The position numbers and the translations under genes were made by a program. Below the pieces are notes generated by a model. It had not been told where the DNA came from. It made no database searches and was given only the letters and a program-made list of their open reading frames with translations. 55,862 bases of DNA, from contig JAGAYN010000002.1 of assembly GCA_017940465.1 (NCBI GenBank), forward strand, positions 1 through 55,862, read 5' to 3'. Below are positions 39,544 to 49,798 of the stretch, piece after piece (the first letter of the stretch is position 1; each line of letters begins with the position of its first letter). The stretch comes from Bacteroidales bacterium. GTDB lineage: Bacteria > Bacteroidota > Bacteroidia > Bacteroidales > P3.

Positions 39544-40889
39544 ACCGAGCAATCCCGTCGTTCCTGCGTGCCACAGCGGCAGTCCTCTGTCTCCTTGCCG
39601 CCCCGCTTGCGGCAGTGGCCCAGAACAGCCTCAATGTGCCCTACGCACAATTCGGCATCGGTACAAGCGACCTGCCTTACAATCTGCCCTCCGTCGCCCG
39701 TATGGGCGGCGTGGCCTTCACCCGTGCCGGCGACAACTATATCAATCCTTTCAATCCGGCTTCCTATGCCTCTATCGGCATGGAGAGTTTTGTGTTCGAC
39801 ATGGGCGCCAACCTCCAGTTCACCACCCTCAGCAACCGCGACGCCAGTGTGAGCGATGTGGACGGGAATGTGGGTTATCTGCTGGTGGGTATGCCGCTCA
39901 CCAAGTGGTGGAAACTGGGAGCGGGCCTGATGCCCTACTCGTCGAGCGACTACGCCTCGGTGGCTTCCAGCCAGGGGGATGGCTACGGGACGGTGAACAA
40001 CAGCTATGCCGGCGACGGCGGGACAAGCCTCGCCTTTCTGGGTTCGGCCTTCAATATCCTGCAGAAAGCCGACGGCACACGCCTGCAGGCCGGCTTCAAT
40101 GTGGGCTACCTCACCGGGCATTTCAACCGCACCATCACCTATGCCTTCCGAGGTACCGACACGACCCACTACCTGAGTAGCCGCCGCCTCAAGGAGACCA
40201 GGGTGGGCAGTGTGATGTTCGACCTCGGTGTGCAGTACTGGCAGCCTTTGGGCGAGCGCTACACCCTCGGGGTGGGCTTTACCTACAAGCCTCGACGCAC
40301 TATGAATGTGGACGACAATGCGCTGATCTATACCTATATACCCTCCGACCAGAGCCTCCTGGACACGGTGTTTCCCCGGCGTGGGGAGTCTCCGGAATTC
40401 ACCAGCACCCTCAAGCAGGACCACACTTTCGGCATGGGTCTCAGCCTGGAACGCAACCGGAAGTGGCTGGTGGCGGCAGACATAGCCTTTGCGGGATGGA
40501 GCGGCATGTACTATGAAGAGGGTAGCACATACTCGGTGTTCGGCAGGGATGCCTTCCGCACCGGGCCGTGGAGCCGCTACGCTGTGGCCTTTGAGAAGAT
40601 AGGGGTGATGGATGCGGCCACCTATTGGGGCCGTATCAGTTGGAGCGCCGGCCTGCACATGGAGCAGGGTGCCCTGCGCCTCTTCCTCAATGGGGCGGAA
40701 CAGGTGGTCAATGAATGGGGCGGAGGCATCGGTGCCTCTCTTCCCATGCGCCGGGGGCGTTCGCTGCTCACGGTCAGTGTGGGCTATAGCAGCCTTGGCA
40801 ACAAAGACCTGATGCAACGCAACTGTGTTACCCTGGGCATCGCTGTCAGCAGTTGCGAACGCTGGTTCGCCAAGCGCAAATACAACTAA
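39540..40889 (+). CDS. Outer-membrane beta-barrel protein
   Basis: A 449-residue exported protein with signal peptide (AVLCLLAAPLAAVAQ). Alternating beta-strand pattern, early conserved-looking NLPSVARMGGVAFTRAGD and NPFNPASYASIGMESF resemble FadL/PorV-type Bacteroidota outer membrane proteins. The function is unknown. It is translationally coupled to the restored glycosyltransferase frame and followed after 67 bases by a TPR protein. Confidence 0.7.
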   Translation: MNRAIPSFLRATAAVLCLLAAPLAAVAQNSLNVPYAQFGIGTSDLPYNLPSVARMGGVAFTRAGDNYINPFNPASYASIGMESFVFDMGANLQFTTLSNRDASVSDVDGNVGYLLVGMPLTKWWKLGAGLMPYSSSDYASVASSQGDGYGTVNNSYAGDGGTSLAFLGSAFNILQKADGTRLQAGFNVGYLTGHFNRTITYAFRGTDTTHYLSSRRLKETRVGSVMFDLGVQYWQPLGERYTLGVGFTYKPRRTMNVDDNALIYTYIPSDQSLLDTVFPRRGESPEFTSTLKQDHTFGMGLSLERNRKWLVAADIAFAGWSGMYYEEGSTYSVFGRDAFRTGPWSRYAVAFEKIGVMDAATYWGRISWSAGLHMEQGALRLFLNGAEQVVNEWGGGIGASLPMRRGRSLLTVSVGYSSLGNKDLMQRNCVTLGIAVSSCERWFAKRKYN

Positions 40890-40956
40890 ACCCGCAATAA
40901 ACCGTCCCACACAGGGACTAAAAATACAGGAATAACAACAAAAAACCTTATACGAG

Positions 40957-42303
40957 ATGAAAACGATCAAAACACTAACGATGGGAATCTTCCTGGCGGC
41001 CATGGGTTTTTCTGCCTCTGCACAGATTGGCAACTGGGGCTGTTCCGATGAGGTGCAACAGCAGATGCTGGAGCCGGTGTCGCTCTATCAAGAGAATGTT
41101 AAGCAGTACAAGGCCTCCAAGGATATCCGCTACCTGGAAGAGGCCTACCCTTTCTGGACACAGATTGTTGCCAACTGCCCCAAGCAGAGCAGGAACCTCT
41201 ACACTAACGGTGCCAACATCATGAAGGTGAAGATCACCGGTGCCAAGACTGTGGCCGAGCGCGACGCCTACATCGAGGAACTGATGAGTATGTATGACAC
41301 ACGTATTGCCAACTATGGCGAGGCTGCCAAGGTGACTGCCATGAAAGCCATGGATATTGAACTGCTTCTCAAAGAGGAGGGCTTGGAGCGCTACTACGCC
41401 CTCTATGATCAGGCTGTGAAAATGGAAGGCGACCTTGAGGCCGCCTATCTGGTGAAATACATGGAAGCCACCATCAACTACGTCCGTGCCGGCAAGGCCG
41501 AGCCTACCCTCGTGGTGGACAACTACGATGTGGCCAGCGAACGCCTGGAGGCCGAGCTGGAGAAGAACATCGAGGACAGTGTGAAAGCCGCCACGATTCG
41601 TGGCTACATCGCCGGTGTGGAAAATGCATTCTCTCCGTATGCCACATGCGACCAGTTGGTGGAAATCTACAGCAAGAAGTTCGAGGCCGACCCCGAGAAT
41701 GTGGACTTGCTGAAGAAGATCACCAATATCATGTCGAAGAAAGGTTGCACCGGACAGCAGCTGTTCTTCTCGGCCACGGAAAACCTCTACCGTCTGGAGC
41801 CTACGCCCTCCACCGCCATGAAGATGGGTGCCATGTGCCTCCAGAAGAAGGACTACTCAGAGGCCATCAGGTACCTGGCCGATGCCACCAAGGGGGTCGA
41901 AGGGAAGGACAAATACATGGCCTACCTCTACCTTGGCCACGCCTACAACGGCACGAAGAACTACAGTGCCGCCCGCAATGCCTACAACAATGCTGCCGAG
42001 GCTGACCGCACCAAAGGCGAGCCCTACCGCATGATTGCCCAACTCTATGCCTCCAGCACCACCAGTGCCAGTGAAGACAACATCAGTGGCCGCAGCGTGT
42101 ACTGGGCCGCGGTGGACAAGCTGCAGAAGTCCAAGAGCGTGGATCCTTCCGAGGAGAACGTCAATGCCTGCAACCAGCTCATCAGCCGCTACACTGCCCA
42201 CTTCCCCAAGCAGACCGATGCCTTCATGGCCGGCCTTGAGAATGGCAACCGCTTCACGGTGCCCGGCTGGGTCAACGAATCCACCACCGTCAGAACCCGC
42301 TAA
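40957..42303 (+). CDS. TPR-containing exported protein
   Basis: A 448-residue protein with signal peptide (TMGIFLAAMGFSASAQ). It is helical throughout, with TPR-like units in the C-terminal half (YMAYLYLGHAYNGTKNYSAARNAYNNAAEAD). It lies between an outer-membrane protein and lptC. As I recall, this OMP-TPR-lptC order is common in Bacteroidales, suggesting an envelope assembly role. No enzymatic motif. Confidence 0.78.
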   Translation: MKTIKTLTMGIFLAAMGFSASAQIGNWGCSDEVQQQMLEPVSLYQENVKQYKASKDIRYLEEAYPFWTQIVANCPKQSRNLYTNGANIMKVKITGAKTVAERDAYIEELMSMYDTRIANYGEAAKVTAMKAMDIELLLKEEGLERYYALYDQAVKMEGDLEAAYLVKYMEATINYVRAGKAEPTLVVDNYDVASERLEAELEKNIEDSVKAATIRGYIAGVENAFSPYATCDQLVEIYSKKFEADPENVDLLKKITNIMSKKGCTGQQLFFSATENLYRLEPTPSTAMKMGAMCLQKKDYSEAIRYLADATKGVEGKDKYMAYLYLGHAYNGTKNYSAARNAYNNAAEADRTKGEPYRMIAQLYASSTTSASEDNISGRSVYWAAVDKLQKSKSVDPSEENVNACNQLISRYTAHFPKQTDAFMAGLENGNRFTVPGWVNESTTVRTR

Positions 42304-42308
42304 CCGGC

Positions 42309-42878
42309 TTGAGGCATAGGGACATCATCCGGAACGTAGAGACGTGCATCGGCGCGCCTCTATGTTCCGTTTTGTTGTTTATGGCGCTGGGGTGTACCAA
42401 CGACATGAATGATGTGAGCCGTTTTGACCGCAAGGACCCCCCGATGCAGATAGTCAAGGATGCCAGTGTGTGGCGCAGCGAGGAGGGTCGTTTGCAGCTG
42501 GAGCTCACGGCTCCCTATGTGGTCCAGTATCGTGAACCCGACACCCGCACGCACTACCCCAAGGGGGTGGACTTGCGCTTTTACGATGCTGAACGCAATA
42601 TCAAGACCTATATCCGGGCCGACAAGGCCACCTCGTTCGATGACAAGGACATCCTCTATGCCAAGGACAGCGTTGTCATCATCGACTATGGCAGTGGCGA
42701 CACAATCTACCTGGAGGACATCACCTGGCGGTCGAAAGAGGACGTGGTCTACTCCAACCGCCCTGTGCGCGCCGTCAATGGCAACCGCGTCACCTTTGGC
42801 GACGGATTCTCCAGCGATGCCAAACTTACCAATCTCCGCGTCATCCGTCAGCGCGGCACCATCGAATTCGAAGAATAA
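42309..42878 (+). CDS. lptC: LPS export protein LptC (lipoprotein form)
   Basis: A 189-residue protein with one N-terminal hydrophobic segment ending ALGC, a lipobox-like site, then an OstA/LptC-type beta-jellyroll ([54 protein letters not shown]). LptC passes LPS from the LptBFG transporter to LptA in the periplasm. The start is unclear: TTG at 42309 gives a basic n-region, while an ATG near 42390 leaves too little signal. It lies four bases before lpxD. Confidence 0.8.
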   Translation: MRHRDIIRNVETCIGAPLCSVLLFMALGCTNDMNDVSRFDRKDPPMQIVKDASVWRSEEGRLQLELTAPYVVQYREPDTRTHYPKGVDLRFYDAERNIKTYIRADKATSFDDKDILYAKDSVVIIDYGSGDTIYLEDITWRSKEDVVYSNRPVRAVNGNRVTFGDGFSSDAKLTNLRVIRQRGTIEFEE

Positions 42879-42882
42879 TCCC

Positions 42883-43899
42883 ATGCAATACACAGCCAAA
42901 GAGATAGCCCAAATGGTGAAAGGCACCGTCGAAGGCGACGAGAGCACCCGCGTGTGGCAACCCTGCAAGATTGAGGAGGGTTGCGAGGGCGGCATCACCT
43001 TCCTGGGCAATCCCAAGTATACACATTATATATATGAGAAGCAGTCGTCGATAGTCATCGTGCGGCGCGACTTCCAGCCGGAGCACCCCGTGGGTTCCAC
43101 TCTCATCCGGGTGGACAACCCCTATATGGCTGTAGCCAAGTTGCTCCACATCTTCAACCAGCGCAGCAAGCCTCCCAAGGGACGCTCATGGCGCAGCAGC
43201 GTGGGGCGCGGGTCGAAACTCGGCAAGGGTTGCTATATGGGCCCCTATGCCGTGGTGGGACGTCACTGCCGCATCGGCAACAACGTCATGATCTACCCCA
43301 ACGCCACAATCGGCGACAATGTCACCATCGGCGACGGCACGGTCATCTATGCCGGCGCAAAGGTCTACGAGGGTGTGGAGATCGGCCGCAACTGCATCCT
43401 TCATGCCGGCTGCGTCATCGGGGCCGATGGCTTTGGCTTCGCCCCCGACGGGAACGGCGGTTGGGACAAGATTGACCAGATTGGCAACGTCATCCTTGAG
43501 GATAACGTCGAGGTGGGAGCCAACACCTGCGTCGACCGCGCCACCATGGGCTCTACCATCCTCCGTGCCAATGTCAAGGTGGACAACCTCTGCCAGGTGG
43601 CCCACAACGTGGTGGTCGGCCGCGGCACTGCCATGGCTTCCCAGGTGGGTATTGCCGGCAGCAGCAAGGTGGGCGAGGGATGTATCATTGCAGGACAGGC
43701 CGGATTGGTGGGCCACATCACCGTGGGCGACCACGTCACCATCGGCGCCCAGGCAGGCGTTACCAACTCTGTCCCCTCCGACCAGACCATCTTCGGCAGC
43801 CCCGCCATGGAGGCCTCCAAGCGCCGCAAGGTGGAGGTGCTGGTGCGCAACATCGAGAAATTGGCCGACCGCATCTCCAAGCTTGAGAAGAAGCAATGA
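42883..43899 (+). CDS. lpxD: UDP-3-O-(3-hydroxyacyl)glucosamine N-acyltransferase
   Basis: A 338-residue enzyme of lipid A synthesis. An N-terminal uridine-binding domain is followed by left-handed beta-helix hexapeptide repeats ([20 protein letters not shown]) and a C-terminal helix ending KLEKKQ. The catalytic His is in [10 protein letters not shown], and [10 protein letters not shown] is typical of LpxD. Start [12 protein letters not shown] at 42883. The stop overlaps the next gene. Confidence 0.95.
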   Translation: MQYTAKEIAQMVKGTVEGDESTRVWQPCKIEEGCEGGITFLGNPKYTHYIYEKQSSIVIVRRDFQPEHPVGSTLIRVDNPYMAVAKLLHIFNQRSKPPKGRSWRSSVGRGSKLGKGCYMGPYAVVGRHCRIGNNVMIYPNATIGDNVTIGDGTVIYAGAKVYEGVEIGRNCILHAGCVIGADGFGFAPDGNGGWDKIDQIGNVILEDNVEVGANTCVDRATMGSTILRANVKVDNLCQVAHNVVVGRGTAMASQVGIAGSSKVGEGCIIAGQAGLVGHITVGDHVTIGAQAGVTNSVPSDQTIFGSPAMEASKRRKVEVLVRNIEKLADRISKLEKKQ

Positions 43900-45341
43900 A
43901 GCCCGGCCGCATAGCCCTCTTTTTCGCAGCCGTCATCGCCGCACTGGCGTTGGCCTGTGCCTTTTTCCCCCGGGAGGGGGTGACGGTGGCAGGCCATGAG
44001 GTGTACCTCCCCGGGGTGCCACCCACTTTCGTTGAGAGCGCCCCGCAGGTGGAGGCCGCCGTCGCGGCATTTCCGCCCTCCGACACCGCCGCGCCCCTGC
44101 CGCAGCACGCCGCGCTCTATGCTTTCGACACCGCTACGGGCGCTCTCCCCGTAGCGCATTGTATCACCGACACCAGCGGCATCCGCTTCTGGCTTCCGGA
44201 CAGCACCTTCTTCGACGCCTTCTGGGCGGCCGCCGAACAGGCCCGCAGTCAGGGGCGAATCCTCCGTGTGATGCACTATGGCGACTCGCAGATCGAGATG
44301 GACCGAATCACGGGCGTACTGCGGGCCTACATGCAGCGCACCTTTGGCGGCGGCGGCCCTGGCATGATGCCGTTCCGCACCATCATCCCCACCTATGCCG
44401 TCCGGCAGTACGGCGGCGGCGACCTCACGCACCTCTCCTCCTTTGGCGACAGCACCGTCAGCCGCTCGCCGGGCAACTACGGACCCATGATGCAGTGCTT
44501 CCGCCTGGCCGGCAGTGCCCACACAGGCTTCCGCGAAGCCAGCAAGAAAGGCATCGACGACCGTGTCAAGCGCTTCTCCGACATACGGCTTGTCTACAAC
44601 AACCGAGGCTCCCACTTCAAGGCTTCCCTCACTGACCGTGCCACCCGCCAGGCTTTCCCCCGGCAGGACGACAGCGCCGGCATCGGCAGCCTCCGTTGGC
44701 ACCTCGACTCTGCCACCGCCCACCTCTCGCTCAACGTCTCCGGCAGTGCCGACCTCTATGCCGTCGCCCTCGACAACGGTCCCGGCGTGGCAGTGGACAA
44801 CATCCCCATGCGCGGCTGCTCCGGCCAGCAGTTCACCCTCGTGCCCGCCGACCGCCTCGCCCGGGCCTACGCCCAGCTCGACGTCGGGCTCGTCATCCTC
44901 CAGTTCGGCGGCAACTCCATGCCCTACCTGCGCGACGACAAGGCCATCACAAAATACTGCACCTCCATCGGTCGCCAGATCGATCACGTGCGGCGCACCT
45001 GCCCCGGCGCCAAGGTGCTCTTCATCGGCCCGTCCGACATGAGTACCCGCGTCCGGGGGCAATTGCAGACCTATCCCCAGTTGCCTGCCGTAATCGACAG
45101 CCTGGCCGCCACCGCCCTCCGCCACGGTGCCGCCTACTGGAGCATTTACCATGCCATGGGGGGCTACAACTCCATGGTACAGTGGAAGAAAGAGGGGCTT
45201 GCGGGCGAGGACTACGTCCATTTCACCACCCGCGGCGCCGAGCTCATGGGCGACCGCCTCGTCCAGGCCCTCGAAGCCAGTTTCAACCGCTATGCCGCCC
45301 GCCGCCGCTCCCCCGTCGCCCTCGCCGACCCCTTGCACTAG
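43896..45341 (+). CDS. SGNH/GDSL hydrolase-like exported protein
   Basis: A 481-residue protein with one N-terminal membrane segment. The SGNH blocks are visible: [12 protein letters not shown] (Ser), [10 protein letters not shown] (Gly-Asn), and [15 protein letters not shown] (Asp and His). Relatives in Bacteroidota are usually paired with an MBOAT membrane acyltransferase and are thought to O-acetylate or deacetylate cell-wall or surface glycans; no MBOAT gene is present here. Overlaps lpxD by four bases, last gene of the plus-strand operon. Confidence 0.82.
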   Translation: MKPGRIALFFAAVIAALALACAFFPREGVTVAGHEVYLPGVPPTFVESAPQVEAAVAAFPPSDTAAPLPQHAALYAFDTATGALPVAHCITDTSGIRFWLPDSTFFDAFWAAAEQARSQGRILRVMHYGDSQIEMDRITGVLRAYMQRTFGGGGPGMMPFRTIIPTYAVRQYGGGDLTHLSSFGDSTVSRSPGNYGPMMQCFRLAGSAHTGFREASKKGIDDRVKRFSDIRLVYNNRGSHFKASLTDRATRQAFPRQDDSAGIGSLRWHLDSATAHLSLNVSGSADLYAVALDNGPGVAVDNIPMRGCSGQQFTLVPADRLARAYAQLDVGLVILQFGGNSMPYLRDDKAITKYCTSIGRQIDHVRRTCPGAKVLFIGPSDMSTRVRGQLQTYPQLPAVIDSLAATALRHGAAYWSIYHAMGGYNSMVQWKKEGLAGEDYVHFTTRGAELMGDRLVQALEASFNRYAARRRSPVALADPLH

Positions 45342-45374
45342 GGAGCAATCAGTCGGCTAGTGGTTCTATTCGGG

Positions 45375-46013
45375 TTATTTCCCCTGCAGCCGAAGCCACT
45401 TCTCTGGAATATGCAGGTCGAAGTCTGCCGCCTTTAGGTGCACCACATCGGGCAACAGGCTCTGTTTGAACCGTTTCTCGTATTGCTGCATCGCTATGGC
45501 CTTGGTGCGGCAGGCGTTGTTCAGCGCATTGGAGTGTTGGTATGGAGGGAAGTAGATGTAGACTTGGGTGCCGGACTCCACTGCCAGTTCGATGGCGGGT
45601 ATCATATCGCTGTCGGCGGACACCACTATGGCAACGTCGCAGTTGTGCAGGTTGGCGTCGTTCACTATCTGGGTGGCTATACGCACGTCCGACTCCTTCT
45701 CTTCGTGAGTGTAGATAGTTCGTCCACAGCCAAAGCATTTTATCTCCTTCTTGAGGTATTTGCCCAATATCAGTTTGAATCGCGGGTTTTCCTGGTTGGC
45801 TTGGAAGAACGCGTTCTGACGCTGGCTCTTATCAACGTTTTCCGGTCTGGCAGAGAAGTACTTGACGCATACCAGTTCCTGGTTTGGACGCAAGAATTTC
45901 TCGAACAGGGAAACCATGTCGAGCCAGTAGTAGCGCTTCCAGCGAGGGTTGGATTTCAATCCGTAGTAGAAATTGAATCCGTCCACATATACAATTACTT
46001 TTTGCTTTTCCAT
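45375..46013 (-). CDS. NYN domain protein (LabA/DUF88-like)
   Basis: A 212-residue protein with the PIN-like NYN fold: VIVYVDGFNFYYG (Asp11), a zinc-like CFGCGRTIYTHEEKESDVRIA with acidic residues, and VVSADSDMIPAIELAVESG. All acidic positions for a metal-dependent nuclease are present. Such proteins are predicted RNases, some in defence or RNA processing. The start MEKQKVIVYVDG at 46013 is supported by a promoter upstream. It is a single gene convergent with the SGNH gene (33-base gap, no terminator seen). Confidence 0.85.
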   Translation of the reverse strand: MEKQKVIVYVDGFNFYYGLKSNPRWKRYYWLDMVSLFEKFLRPNQELVCVKYFSARPENVDKSQRQNAFFQANQENPRFKLILGKYLKKEIKCFGCGRTIYTHEEKESDVRIATQIVNDANLHNCDVAIVVSADSDMIPAIELAVESGTQVYIYFPPYQHSNALNNACRTKAIAMQQYEKRFKQSLLPDVVHLKAADFDLHIPEKWLRLQGK

Positions 46014-46087
46014 ACTATAAAAAAATAAGCCCACACTGTGGTGGGCGGGTCTCGGTATTTTCCACCCGAGGGGGATCATTTCGGCTG

Positions 46088-46118
46088 CAAAGATACGAAC
46101 TTTTTTTCAATTGGCAAG
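46088..46118 (-). promoter_or_regulatory. Promoter of the NYN gene
   Basis: The minus strand reads CTTG (complement of 46115-46118), 19 bases, TATCTTTG (complement of 46088-46095). Confidence 0.65.
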
Positions 46119-46470
46119 AATTATTTTTGTGGTGAGGCTTATTGCTCTGTGTTTTAATGACATACGTTGTGTGTGTCGCACATGGAGGATTTATGAAGCT
46201 CTGTGCTACGGCACTAAGGGAATTCAACTTGAATGCCGTCGCGGTTCAGGTGGACTCCGGGGGTCTCTTGTTGCATTCCTAGGGGGTAAGGAGAGGGGAA
46301 GAAGAGGGTGCCTGCAAGGTACTGACAATTAGCGCTTTATAAAATTGCAAAAATGGTGTGTTTTTTGGATTTTTTTCAGATTCTGAACGGCTTTTTTGGT
46401 AGTGAAATTTAACATAAATTAGGAACTGTTCCAGAGGGGTCTTGTGCAGGGCGGCTGGAGGTGGCGACAC
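46119..46470. other. Intergenic region with repeat fragment (site D2) and small palindrome
   Basis: The 514-base gap 46014-46527 holds two divergent promoters and no gene. One GAAGAAGAGGG unit (46298-46308) with flank TGCCTGCAAG matches the start of the window. GGAACTGTTCC (46422-46432) is a perfect small palindrome about 70 bases before the plus-strand promoter. Confidence 0.55.
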
Positions 46471-46476
46471 TTTTTT

Positions 46477-46507
46477 TTCGCCGATTTGAATTTTTTGCGT
46501 AAATTTG
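46477..46507 (+). promoter_or_regulatory. Promoter of the M1-like peptidase operon
   Basis: TTCG at 46477-46480, 19 bases, TAAATTTG at 46500-46507. The leader to the ATG at 46528 is short. Confidence 0.65.
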
Positions 46508-46527
46508 CACTCTGAAACAGTATCACC

Positions 46528-48828
46528 ATGCGAAAGAAATTTGGCTTTTTTGTTCTGTCAATCCTTCTGGGAATCAGTGCAATGGCGGCGCAGGTGGCCG
46601 ATTCGGTCGATGTGCTGGACTACGATATTGCCCTTGATTTGAGCCAGGGCACACCGTTTCAGGGTGATGCCACGCTGACGGTGCAGTTGCTGCGCCCCTG
46701 CGCCTCGATAGCGCTGCAGCTGGTGGGTACGGTGGATTCGCTGGAGGTGGCCGGGGTGCGCCAGGCGGTTCCCGACCTGTCCCATATCCCCACGGCAGGT
46801 ATCTCCGTAGGGCAGCCGTTCACGATACGTGTCTGGTACACAGGGCGTAGCAACGTGGAAGCCGGCGGTTGGGGTGGGTTCCACTTCGATTACAACATGC
46901 ACTACAACTTGGGCGTGGGTTTCGACCTTGACCCCCACGTGACGGGTCGCTCGGTGTTCCCCTGCCGTGACAACTTCCATGACAAGGCCACCTATACACT
47001 CCGTATGCGGACCAGGGCGGGATGGACTGCCGAATGCGGCGGTATGCTGCAAAGCCGTACCGTGGCGGCCGACGGCACGGAGCACTCGGTGTGGCGCATC
47101 GCCCAGCCGACTCCTACCTATCTTGTGTCGGTCAGCCAGGCGGCATGGAAGCGTGTGCATGACACAGTGGCCTCGGTCCATGGCGATTACCCTCTCTCGG
47201 TGGGCTATCTCTTCGGCTCGGACAACAGTGTGCGCAATGCATTTGCCCAGTTGGACTCTGTGGTGCCTATGTTCGAGCGCTGCTTCGGCCCCTACCGGTG
47301 GGGGCGCATCGGCTATATTGCCACCCACAAAGGCTCTATGGAGAGTGTGAACAACATAGCACTGGACGAGACGTTCTCCATCTCGATGTCGGAGCAGGCA
47401 CAGAGCACTATAGCCCATGAGCTGGGACATGCCTGGTTCGGCAACCTGATAACCTGCGCCGAAGAGGGCGATATGTGGATTAACGAAGGAGGTGCCTCGT
47501 TCTGCAGCGAGGTGGCCAAGGAGGCGGTCCACGGCCGGGATGCCTCCAATAACTACTATGAACGCAATCTGGAGGCCGTGCTGCGCACCACGTATGTGAC
47601 CGATGGCGGCTACAGGTCGCTGAGCAATATGCCCCACAACTATACCTATGGATCCACCACCTACGACAAGGGTTGGATGGTGTGGCACTCGTTGCGTGGC
47701 TATTTAGGTGACTCGCTGTTCTACGCATCCATGCGGAATCTGATGGCGTCGTGCGCCTTTGGCAACCTGGATGCCATGCAGTTGCGCGATTCGCTCGCGG
47801 CATATAGCGGGGTGAACCTCGACGATTTCTTCGACTTCCACGTGTTCGGGGCAGGATTTGTCAACTATCATGTCGACGCCCTCATGGGGGCTGGCGGATG
47901 CGACCCCCATCTGGTCAATATCACTATCGGACAGCAAGGCGTGGGTACGGCTGACATTATGCCGAGCGTCCGCGTCCCGGTAACCTTCTTTTCGCATGAA
48001 TTGGACACGGTGAAGAGGTGGTTCGAGGCCCCATGGTCCATTGTGGACGAGGTGTTCAGCCTCCCGTTTGCGCCCGCATTTTGCATATTGGACTACGACC
48101 GTGAGCTGTCCGACGCTGCCACGCTGGCCGAGGCGCACTTGCAGGAGGGCAGCGCGTCGCAGGAAATGTCGGTGGCGCACATAAAGGTGCGGGCAGACCA
48201 TGCCGCCCATGTATATGCCGAACACCACTGGGGAAGCCCTTGGGGCACCATGCCATACGGTGTGTTGAGCACGGCGAAGCGCTATTGGGTGCTGAACGGC
48301 CTGTGGGAAGAAGGGTCCGCTGTGCAGGGAAGTTTCCACTATGTACGTACTGGCTACAACAATTCCACCTACGCCAACCTTGACAGAGGCTTCTACCACC
48401 GTGCCGCGCTGCGGGACTCCCTCGCACTGCTCTACCGCCCTTTCCATGAGGAAAACTGGAAGGTACTACCCCACACGCTGGAGGGCAACGCCAACGAAGG
48501 CTATCTGGTGGCCGACAGCCTGATGCCGGGTGAATACACATTGGCCATTGTGGATACCCACATACTGGGCGTTGTACACCCAGTCTTCGGAAAGAAGGAG
48601 ATGAACCTCTTCCCCAACCCCCTCGGGAGAGGGCAGGAGTTGGTGGTGGAGGTGGATACCGATATGCCTTTCACCCTCTCGATATATGACGAGAGTGGCC
48701 GCATGGTGTGGCAAAAAGAGGGCTGTGTCAGTGGACAGCCGCAGAGACCCTCCCTGCGGAAAGGCGTCTATTGGGTGAAAATAGAAAATAAACACATATC
48801 TTTGCAATCGAAATTAATACGATCATGA
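46528..48828 (+). CDS. M1-like metallopeptidase with T9SS sorting domain
   Basis: A 766-residue exported protein (signal peptide to AMAAQ). The gluzincin site is complete: HELGHAWFGN (297-301 for HExxH) and Glu320 in WINEGG. The usual GAMEN substrate motif appears as GSMES just upstream. The C-terminus (LFPNPLGRGQELVVEV, IYDESGRMVW, RKGVYWVKIEN) is a type A T9SS sorting domain. So this is probably a cell-surface or secreted protease with altered N-terminal recognition. Its stop overlaps the next gene by four bases. Confidence 0.88.
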   Translation: MRKKFGFFVLSILLGISAMAAQVADSVDVLDYDIALDLSQGTPFQGDATLTVQLLRPCASIALQLVGTVDSLEVAGVRQAVPDLSHIPTAGISVGQPFTIRVWYTGRSNVEAGGWGGFHFDYNMHYNLGVGFDLDPHVTGRSVFPCRDNFHDKATYTLRMRTRAGWTAECGGMLQSRTVAADGTEHSVWRIAQPTPTYLVSVSQAAWKRVHDTVASVHGDYPLSVGYLFGSDNSVRNAFAQLDSVVPMFERCFGPYRWGRIGYIATHKGSMESVNNIALDETFSISMSEQAQSTIAHELGHAWFGNLITCAEEGDMWINEGGASFCSEVAKEAVHGRDASNNYYERNLEAVLRTTYVTDGGYRSLSNMPHNYTYGSTTYDKGWMVWHSLRGYLGDSLFYASMRNLMASCAFGNLDAMQLRDSLAAYSGVNLDDFFDFHVFGAGFVNYHVDALMGAGGCDPHLVNITIGQQGVGTADIMPSVRVPVTFFSHELDTVKRWFEAPWSIVDEVFSLPFAPAFCILDYDRELSDAATLAEAHLQEGSASQEMSVAHIKVRADHAAHVYAEHHWGSPWGTMPYGVLSTAKRYWVLNGLWEEGSAVQGSFHYVRTGYNNSTYANLDRGFYHRAALRDSLALLYRPFHEENWKVLPHTLEGNANEGYLVADSLMPGEYTLAIVDTHILGVVHPVFGKKEMNLFPNPLGRGQELVVEVDTDMPFTLSIYDESGRMVWQKEGCVSGQPQRPSLRKGVYWVKIENKHISLQSKLIRS

Positions 48829-49448
48829 ACAAAGCAAGAACACTGATAGCAGCCCTGGCATTCCTCGTGGCGCTGCCCGTAGGGGCGCAATATTCGCAGC
48901 TGGGCAAGAAGAATGAATTCATGATGAAGGTGGAAGCCGGCTATGGCCCCTATATGGGAAATCTGGGAGAAGCCGGCGAATATGGGCACTACCTTAATAA
49001 ATACCACCACGGGACAGACCTGAATGTCATCTTGGGAACCAACATCAGCCAAGACTGGTTCCTCGGTGGCGGCGCGGGCTTTGCCTACTTCTTCAGCAAC
49101 CATGAGGGGGCAGAATCGCTCATGGGGGCTAATGTGTTTGTGGATTTCGACTTCCGCCCGATATGGAAGGCCATCATGGGACAGGACTACCAGCCTACAT
49201 CCATCAAGTGGGCCCCAGAGGTAGGTGCCCGTGCCGGCGGAAGCCTGTTGCTGGGAAGCAGCGACACCTACGGTACCACCTTTACGCCGATGATAGAGGT
49301 GTATGGCGGATTGAACTGGTACTACTGGTACCACATGAACGGGATGCGCAATATGACCCGCAACTGGCACAGCCTCTATGTGACACTCGGTGTGGCATAT
49401 ATGCAGCAGACGGTATTCCTTCCCATTCGTATAGGCTGGAGGTGGTAA
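48825..49448 (+). CDS. Small outer-membrane beta-barrel-like protein
   Basis: A 207-residue protein with signal peptide (LIAALAFLVALPVGAQ) and alternating aromatic strands ending in IGWRW, with Trp at the terminus as in outer-membrane barrels. Overlaps the M1-like gene (ATGA). No family recognised. Possibly a partner of the surface peptidase. Confidence 0.65.
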   Translation: MNKARTLIAALAFLVALPVGAQYSQLGKKNEFMMKVEAGYGPYMGNLGEAGEYGHYLNKYHHGTDLNVILGTNISQDWFLGGGAGFAYFFSNHEGAESLMGANVFVDFDFRPIWKAIMGQDYQPTSIKWAPEVGARAGGSLLLGSSDTYGTTFTPMIEVYGGLNWYYWYHMNGMRNMTRNWHSLYVTLGVAYMQQTVFLPIRIGWRW

Positions 49449-49453
49449 AGGAT

Positions 49454-49798
49454 ATGCAAAGCACTCGTCAAAACAAAATCTGCCGTCTCATACAGCAGGA
49501 CATGGGAGACATCTTCCTCAAGGAGATGAAACCTCTGCTGGGTCCGTCGCTTATCACTGTGACCAAGGTACACATCACCCCCGACCTGTCCATAGCCCGC
49601 ATTTACCTCTCCATCATGGTCATAGGCGGAGGTACGCAGGATAGCATCATAGCCCTGGTGCGACAGAATACATCCGACCTGCGCAGGCGCTTGGGTCTGC
49701 GGGAGGGGAAGCAACTACGTATCATACCACAGCTGGAATTTTACCTTGATGACTCGCTCGATTATATTGAGAACATCGAGCGACTGCTGAAGCAATGA
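49454..49798 (+). CDS. rbfA: Ribosome-binding factor A
   Basis: A 114-residue KH-fold protein for 30S maturation. The start MQSTRQNKICRLIQQDMGDI at 49454 gives the family length; the longer frame from 49163 is a shadow. Typical stretches: VTKVHITPDLSIARIYLSI and LRIIPQLEFYLDDSLDYI. It overlaps the permease gene by four bases. Confidence 0.93.
   Translation: MQSTRQNKICRLIQQDMGDIFLKEMKPLLGPSLITVTKVHITPDLSIARIYLSIMVIGGGTQDSIIALVRQNTSDLRRRLGLREGKQLRIIPQLEFYLDDSLDYIENIERLLKQ

Noticed and set aside
43401-45338. A 645-codon minus-strand frame opposite lpxD and the SGNH gene
   Set aside because: Low-complexity Gly/Val/Ala product antisense to two clearly recognisable genes.
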